Shown one piece after another: positions 6,606 to 9,796 of a DNA stretch of 9,796 nucleotides. The notes under the pieces are model-generated. The model saw nothing but the letters and a program-made list of their open reading frames with translations. It was not told the DNA's origin and made no database searches. The stretch covers positions 1 through 9,796 of the forward strand of contig CAKZNU010000038.1 of the NCBI GenBank assembly GCA_937132175.1. The letters run 5' to 3'. Numbering within the stretch: the first letter of the stretch is position 1; each line of letters starts with the position of its first letter. This DNA comes from an uncultured euryarchaeote (lineage in GTDB: Archaea > Nanohalarchaeota > Nanosalinia > Nanosalinales > Nanosalinaceae). The position numbers were made by a program, and so were the translations under genes.

Positions 6606-7088
6606 TCAGCACTGGCCGTCTCTGACCGTCTCATCACATATGATTGTAGACTCGACGCCGTAGGTTCCGGACACACTCAGATCTATGAACTCTCCGGCAT
6701 CCGGAAAGTTTACTCTTGACTGTATTGTCACTGACTCCCCAGGATCAACCAGCTTCTGCGTCGTAGATCCTTCGGCGTATCTAAAGGCTGTCGGTTTCCC
6801 ATCGACGTAGAGGTTCCAAAGCTTCGAGTTATCCTCTTCTACAGACAAGCTGTATCTGCCTGTGTTTCGAACGACCAGTGAGACGTTGCCGGCGGAGTTG
6901 TTGTATGCGTACTCTATATCTATCCCTGAGTTTTCCTGTCTCTCTTGCTGTGAAATCCTGTCGTTGACCGAGTCTTTTACGTTCTGTGTAGTGTCTCTCA
7001 GAAATACTGCGGCCGAGGTGACCGCTGATATAGCTATCAGAACCAGTAATGCAGTTCCTACCAGAGGCGTTATACCTTTTCTGGTCAT
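6606..7088 (-). CDS. Pilin-like protein with Ig-like (ArlF/ArlG-type) domain
   Basis: This 160-residue protein begins MTRKGITPLVGTALLVLIAI. The leader ends at KG, and the ITP motif starts a hydrophobic helix (6-30) typical of archaeal pilins. A charged helical stretch (31-53) follows. Then comes a beta domain with LVVRNTGRYSLSVEEDNSKL, VDGKP and LVDPGESVTI, the strand and turn pattern seen in ArlF/ArlG and in archaeal pilin heads. Sequons at N63 and N68 could be glycosylated. Two cysteines (151 and the final residue 160) would close a C-terminal loop. The ATG overlaps the TGA of the coiled-coil gene as ATGA. AGGAGG (7095-7100) lies six bases upstream, so the start is secure and translation is coupled to the coiled-coil protein. 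It could be a structural pilin or an ArlG/F-like stator part. Confidence 0.87.
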   Translation of the reverse strand: MTRKGITPLVGTALLVLIAISAVTSAAVFLRDTTQNVKDSVNDRISQQERQENSGIDIEYAYNNSAGNVSLVVRNTGRYSLSVEEDNSKLWNLYVDGKPTAFRYAEGSTTQKLVDPGESVTIQSRVNFPDAGEFIDLSVSGTYGVESTIICDETVRDGQC

Positions 7089-7780
7089 TCGTTTCCTCCT
7101 GACTCGAACTTCTCCCTCAGCTTCTTCATGCGGTCCGAGTTATCGGAGCCCATATCCTGCATTCCGGAGCCTGACCGAGACCCAGACCTCTGTCTACCCT
7201 GCCTACTGTGTCTGCTTCCGTTCTGTGCTCCTGACTGCATGCCGGAGGATTCTCTTGGCTGGTTGGCTACCCCTCCCTGTGACTCAGAGGAGGCATAGTA
7301 GTTTTTCTTCATCTGTGTATTCAGCTCCTCAAGGTTCTCTGCAATCATCTGGTTGGAGCTTGATACCTGGTCTACCATGTCATCCATCTTGTCGCCTATG
7401 GCGTCCGCTACACGGGTTTCTATGTCTCCGGCTACTTCCCCCTCCATATCCATCTCTGAGGCCTGCTGGAGGAGATCCATGAACGAGTTCATGTTGTCAA
7501 TTACGGAGTCCATCTTGTTTGTCAGGTCCTCAACGGAGTTCCTCAGCTCGTGTGTCGACTCCGTCATGTCGTTAACGATCTTCTGATTGGACTTCATGAT
7601 GTCGAGTATATCCCGGACAAGCTCTTCGTTGGCTCCGGCACCTCCGGCAGACTCCTCAACCTGTGCCTGTTGCTCCTGGAGATCCTCTACACGTCTCTCA
7701 AGCTTTCTTATAGGTCCTAAAGGGATGACCTCGTAATCATCGGACTCCATGTCGCCAAGCTGAACCTCATCATTCGCCAT
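7085..7780 (-). CDS. Cytoplasmic coiled-coil protein of the pilus locus
   Basis: This 231-residue acidic protein has no signal or membrane segment. Residues 17-34 (YEVIPLGPIRKLERRVED) form a short motif leading into helices. Heptad-like coiled-coil segments follow at about 24-43, 52-105 and 118-160, rich in Asp, Glu, Asn and Met. Residues 164-210 form a disordered Ser/Arg/Gly/Gln-rich linker. A short amphipathic end follows, with DRMKKLREKFESGG near 216-229. It heads the first pilus transcript and overlaps the following pilin gene. By position and architecture it could be a cytoplasmic scaffold or regulator of the assembly machine, analogous to ArlC/D/E in archaella. No sequence homology to those proteins can be claimed by eye. 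The ATG at 7780 follows a TATA box by a spacing that gives a leader of about 12 bases. Confidence 0.83.
   Translation of the reverse strand: MANDEVQLGDMESDDYEVIPLGPIRKLERRVEDLQEQQAQVEESAGGAGANEELVRDILDIMKSNQKIVNDMTESTHELRNSVEDLTNKMDSVIDNMNSFMDLLQQASEMDMEGEVAGDIETRVADAIGDKMDDMVDQVSSSNQMIAENLEELNTQMKKNYYASSESQGGVANQPRESSGMQSGAQNGSRHSRQGRQRSGSRSGSGMQDMGSDNSDRMKKLREKFESGGNE
7095..7100 (-). promoter_or_regulatory. Strong Shine-Dalgarno AGGAGG for the first pilin-like gene
   Basis: AGGAGG on the minus strand lies six bases before ATG 7088-7086, inside the last codons of the coiled-coil gene. It is the clearest ribosome binding site in the window and fixes the start of the ATGA-overlapped pilin-like gene. 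Confidence 0.8.
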
Positions 7781-7813
7781 TTGGAAAAACCTAATCTAGA
7801 TATGCATCTGGAG

Positions 7814-7823
7814 TTATTTATAA
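7814..7823 (-). promoter_or_regulatory. TATA box upstream of the coiled-coil/pilin unit
   Basis: The minus strand reads TTATAAATAA, the best match to an archaeal TATA box in the window. Its centre is about 38 bases before ATG 7780, predicting a start site near 7792 and a leader of about 12 bases. A weak AGGT (7789-7792), eight bases before the ATG, may or may not be inside the transcript. The box sits between the TAG of the 94-residue gene and the pilus locus, so it probably starts the pilus locus. Confidence 0.68.
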
Positions 7824-7832
7824 TCTGTGGAG

Positions 7833-8117
7833 CTAGAATACGGACGGCAAAAATCCTGCTGTCAATATCAAAGTGGCAGTCGCTATCGCTATGGTAAATG
7901 ATCTTTTCATGGCCCTCTCCGGTTTCCTATCTTTCTGGACCACCGTCCCGATCATGAGCGGCAGTGAACCTACGGCAGCTGACGCCATCAGGCTTTCCAG
8001 AGTGTTGAGGCTGGTAGCTCCTGAGCTTACAGGGTAAAAACCCAGAAATGTAGAAACCAGAAGAAATCGTGCCGGTTGCTCTCCCACAAGCTTCAGATTC
8101 TGAACGTTTACTTTCAT
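7833..8117 (-). CDS. Small hypothetical membrane protein (94 residues)
   Basis: I do not recognise the family. The protein has a polar N-terminus (MKVNVQNLKLVGEQPARF) and three hydrophobic stretches, at about 16-34, 40-60 and 73-92. A charged loop QKDRKPERAMKRS (61-73) separates the last two. This fits a two- or three-pass membrane protein with the basic loop in the cytoplasm. It ends in TAG just before the TATA box of the pilus unit and follows the thermosome terminator, so it is probably transcribed alone. The ATG has GGAG only two bases upstream, too close for an ordinary ribosome binding site. A T-rich TATA-like element (TTTTTTATT, about 8140-8148) lies 27 bases before the ATG and would suit a leaderless message. 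No link to the pilus is shown beyond adjacency. Confidence 0.68.
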   Translation of the reverse strand: MKVNVQNLKLVGEQPARFLLVSTFLGFYPVSSGATSLNTLESLMASAAVGSLPLMIGTVVQKDRKPERAMKRSFTIAIATATLILTAGFLPSVF

Positions 8118-8142
8118 GGCTCCACTTTCTTGAAAGTTGAAT

Positions 8143-8170
8143 AAAAAACGTTTGGGCCGCTACTGGGCCC
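8143..8170 (-). terminator. Stem-loop plus T run after the thermosome gene
   Basis: On the minus strand GGGCC (8170-8166) pairs with GGCCC (8158-8154) around a seven-base loop, followed by AAACG and a run of six T (8148-8143). It lies about 35 bases after the thermosome TAG and looks like an intrinsic-type terminator. The T run also overlaps the TATA-like element of the next gene. Confidence 0.6.
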
Positions 8171-8203
8171 TCTTACACCTAGCTGGACTCTGGACGGTCT
8201 TGT

Positions 8204-9796
8204 CTACATGAGTCCGCCCATGCCTCCTCCCATGCCGCCGCCTGGACCGCCTCCTGGCCCTCCGGCGTCGCCGCCGTCTGCGTCGAATCCCTGTGCGGCG
8301 ATGACGTCATCGATGCGAAGGATCATCTCTGCTGACTCCGAGGCACTCTGTACTGCCTGGGTCTTGATCTGGCGTGGCTCTACGACTCCTTCTTCGTAGA
8401 GGTTCTCTGACTCTCCTGATACTACGTTGAGCCCTGCCATCTTCTCGCCGGAGTCGTGTCTGTTTCTCAGCCCGACCAGTGTATCGATCGGGTCGTGTCC
8501 AGCGTTTTCCGCCAGCGTCCTTGGCACTACTTCCAGTGCATCTGCGAAGGCGTTGATCGCGAGCTGTTCGCGGCCGCCTACAGAGTCGGCGTAGTCACGT
8601 AGCTCCTGTGCCAGCTCTACCTCTGTGGCGCCTCCCCCGCCGACTACCTTTCCGTATCTTACCGCGGAGGAGACTGCGCCTATGGAATCCTCCATGGCTC
8701 GTTCGATCTCGTCAACTACATGGTCTGTGCCTCCTCTGATGAGTACGGTCACGGACTTTGCCTCAGGACAGTCCTGTACAAACGTCATGGCCTCTCCGCC
8801 GACGTTTCTCTGCTCTACGCTGCCGGCGCACCCGAGATCGGACTCCTCTACCTCGGTTACGTTTGTAACTATGTTTCCGCCTGTGGCATTTGCCAGCTTC
8901 TCGAGGTCTCCGCTTGAGACACGTCTGACGGCGAAGATACCCTCCTTCGCGAGGTAGTGCTGTGCCATATCGTCGATGCCTTCCTGACACAGGACAACCT
9001 CTGCTCCTGCGTCGTCGAGGGCTTCAACCATCTCCTTGAGCTGTTCTTCCTCCTGTTCGACGAAGTTCTTCATCTGTGAAGGATCAGAGATGTTGATCTC
9101 TGCGTCCGTGGAGGTTTCCTTGACCTCTATCGCCGAGTCAACAAGGGCGATGTCCGCGTCCTCTACCTTGGAAGGCATTCCGGACTGTACACGCTCCTTG
9201 TCTAGAATTACGCCCTGTACAAGCTCTGTGTCTTCGACAGAGCCGCCGCCTTTCTTCTCAAGCTTAATGTTGTCCTGTCTGATAGTGCCGTCCTCTGCGA
9301 CCTGTTCTACGGCGTCTACCGCGATTCTGCCGAGATACTCTCGTGCCGACTCTGCGGACTTGCCTGTCATCGCCGTCATTGCGACTTTCTCCAGTACGTC
9401 GTGATCTTCAAGTGCGACGTCCTCTGACAGATCCTCAAGTACCTCTGTGCTTCTCTCACGGGCAAGTCTGTAGCCTTTCGTTATCAGTGTCGGATGGATG
9501 TCCTGATCAAGCAGATCCTCTGCCTGCTTCAGTAGTTCACCGGCCAGAACTACGGCGGTCGTGGTTCCGTCACCGACCTCTTCTTCCTGTGTCTCGGCGA
9601 CTTCCACCATCATCTTTGCCGCTGGATGCTCAAGGTTCATCTCGTCCAGGATGGTGACGCCGTCGTTTGTCACGATCAGGTCTCCGACGTTGTCAACCAT
9701 CATCTTGTCCATGCCCTTGGGTCCAAGGGTTGTACGTACTGCGTTTGAAATGGTTTTGCATGCTTCAATATTGTTTTGCTGTGCGTCTTCTCCTGT
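8204..9796 (-). CDS. thsA: Thermosome (group II chaperonin) subunit, 5' end beyond right edge
   Basis: This is an ATP-driven protein-folding ring subunit of the archaeal TCP-1/CCT family. The frame is open from the window edge, adding 28 codons before the first internal Met at 9712. Those codons encode TGEDAQQNN and TTLGPKG, a family nucleotide-binding motif, so the true start lies outside and only about 15-25 residues are missing. In the visible 530 residues I see TLGPKG (23-28), NDG (44-46), the ATPase motif GDGTTTA (75-81), GGGGATEVELA, and the C-terminal equatorial motif AFADALEVVPRTLAENAG. The protein ends in a Gly/Met-rich tail (GGGMGGGMGGLM) typical of archaeal thermosomes. The sequence is acidic, as in salt-adapted archaea. 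It ends in TAG and is followed by a terminator. The symbol denotes the family only; which paralogue it is cannot be told. Confidence 0.97.
   Translation of the reverse strand, partial: TGEDAQQNNIEACKTISNAVRTTLGPKGMDKMMVDNVGDLIVTNDGVTILDEMNLEHPAAKMMVEVAETQEEEVGDGTTTAVVLAGELLKQAEDLLDQDIHPTLITKGYRLARERSTEVLEDLSEDVALEDHDVLEKVAMTAMTGKSAESAREYLGRIAVDAVEQVAEDGTIRQDNIKLEKKGGGSVEDTELVQGVILDKERVQSGMPSKVEDADIALVDSAIEVKETSTDAEINISDPSQMKNFVEQEEEQLKEMVEALDDAGAEVVLCQEGIDDMAQHYLAKEGIFAVRRVSSGDLEKLANATGGNIVTNVTEVEESDLGCAGSVEQRNVGGEAMTFVQDCPEAKSVTVLIRGGTDHVVDEIERAMEDSIGAVSSAVRYGKVVGGGGATEVELAQELRDYADSVGGREQLAINAFADALEVVPRTLAENAGHDPIDTLVGLRNRHDSGEKMAGLNVVSGESENLYEEGVVEPRQIKTQAVQSASESAEMILRIDDVIAAQGFDADGGDAGGPGGGPGGGMGGGMGGLM

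Noticed and set aside
6862..7482. Plus-strand open frame of 206 codons
   Set aside because: It is antisense to the first pilin-like gene and the coiled-coil gene, both of which have clear domain features, overlap coupling and a ribosome binding site. The plus-strand product is low-complexity Ser/Leu/Pro without recognisable motifs.
1..7780. Calling the locus a true archaellum operon
   Set aside because: The ATPase, platform and Ig-like domains fit both pili and archaella. No ArlH and no clear ArlC/D/E homologue is seen, and the pilins look like pilins with diverse minor subunits.
8208..8957. Plus-strand Pro/Ser-rich frames opposite the chaperonin
   Set aside because: They mirror the Gly/Met-rich tail and conserved thermosome coding and have no independent support.
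1..9796. CRISPR array, tRNA, rRNA, insertion sequence or prophage
   Set aside because: I saw no regularly spaced repeats, cloverleaf-like segments, transposase motifs or phage genes. Coding density is continuous and intergenic gaps are under 90 bases.

Overview
The window appears to come from an archaeon, most likely a salt-adapted one with a small, compact genome. Five things point there: a group II chaperonin (thermosome), archaeal-type class III and 'KGITP' prepilin signals, an archaeal PilB/TadA-type secretion ATPase, TATA boxes close to start codons, and acidic proteins. A halophilic DPANN lineage such as Nanohaloarchaeota would fit. That placement is inference, because no rRNA or other phylogenetic marker is present. 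Every gene I support is on the minus strand, so transcription runs from high to low coordinates. The long plus-strand frames are antisense shadows.

Right end (8204-9796): a thermosome subunit gene, cut by the window edge about 28 codons upstream of its first internal Met, followed by a GC stem-loop and T run that look like a terminator. Next (7833-8117) is a small orphan membrane protein.

7780 down to base 1 is one type IV pilus or archaellum-like surface-filament locus. It contains, in order: a cytoplasmic coiled-coil protein; two pilin-like proteins with Ig-like heads and C-terminal cysteine loops; two further pilin-like proteins; the assembly ATPase; two membrane platform proteins of the TadC/PilC/ArlJ class (one interrupted by an in-frame amber codon); and two more pilin-like proteins, the last running off the left edge. 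The ATPase and platform would drive assembly of subunits whose N-terminal signals are cut by a prepilin peptidase not encoded here. No archaellum-specific ArlH is present, so a pilus or pilus-like machine is the safer reading.

The locus appears to be three transcription units. Unit one is the coiled-coil gene plus the first pilin (TATA at 7814-7823). Unit two is the second pilin alone, with its own TATA and a T-rich terminator; it is the best candidate for the major subunit. Unit three is a tightly overlapping eight-reading-frame operon from 5982 to the left edge, with a TATA box placed for a leaderless transcript.

The observation most worth checking is the single TAG codon at 2724-2726 in the first platform gene. 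Both halves stay in the same frame, the family fold continues across the codon, and the downstream ATG has no ribosome binding site. No gap between genes exceeds 90 bases. I saw no tRNA, rRNA, CRISPR array, insertion sequence or long repeat.
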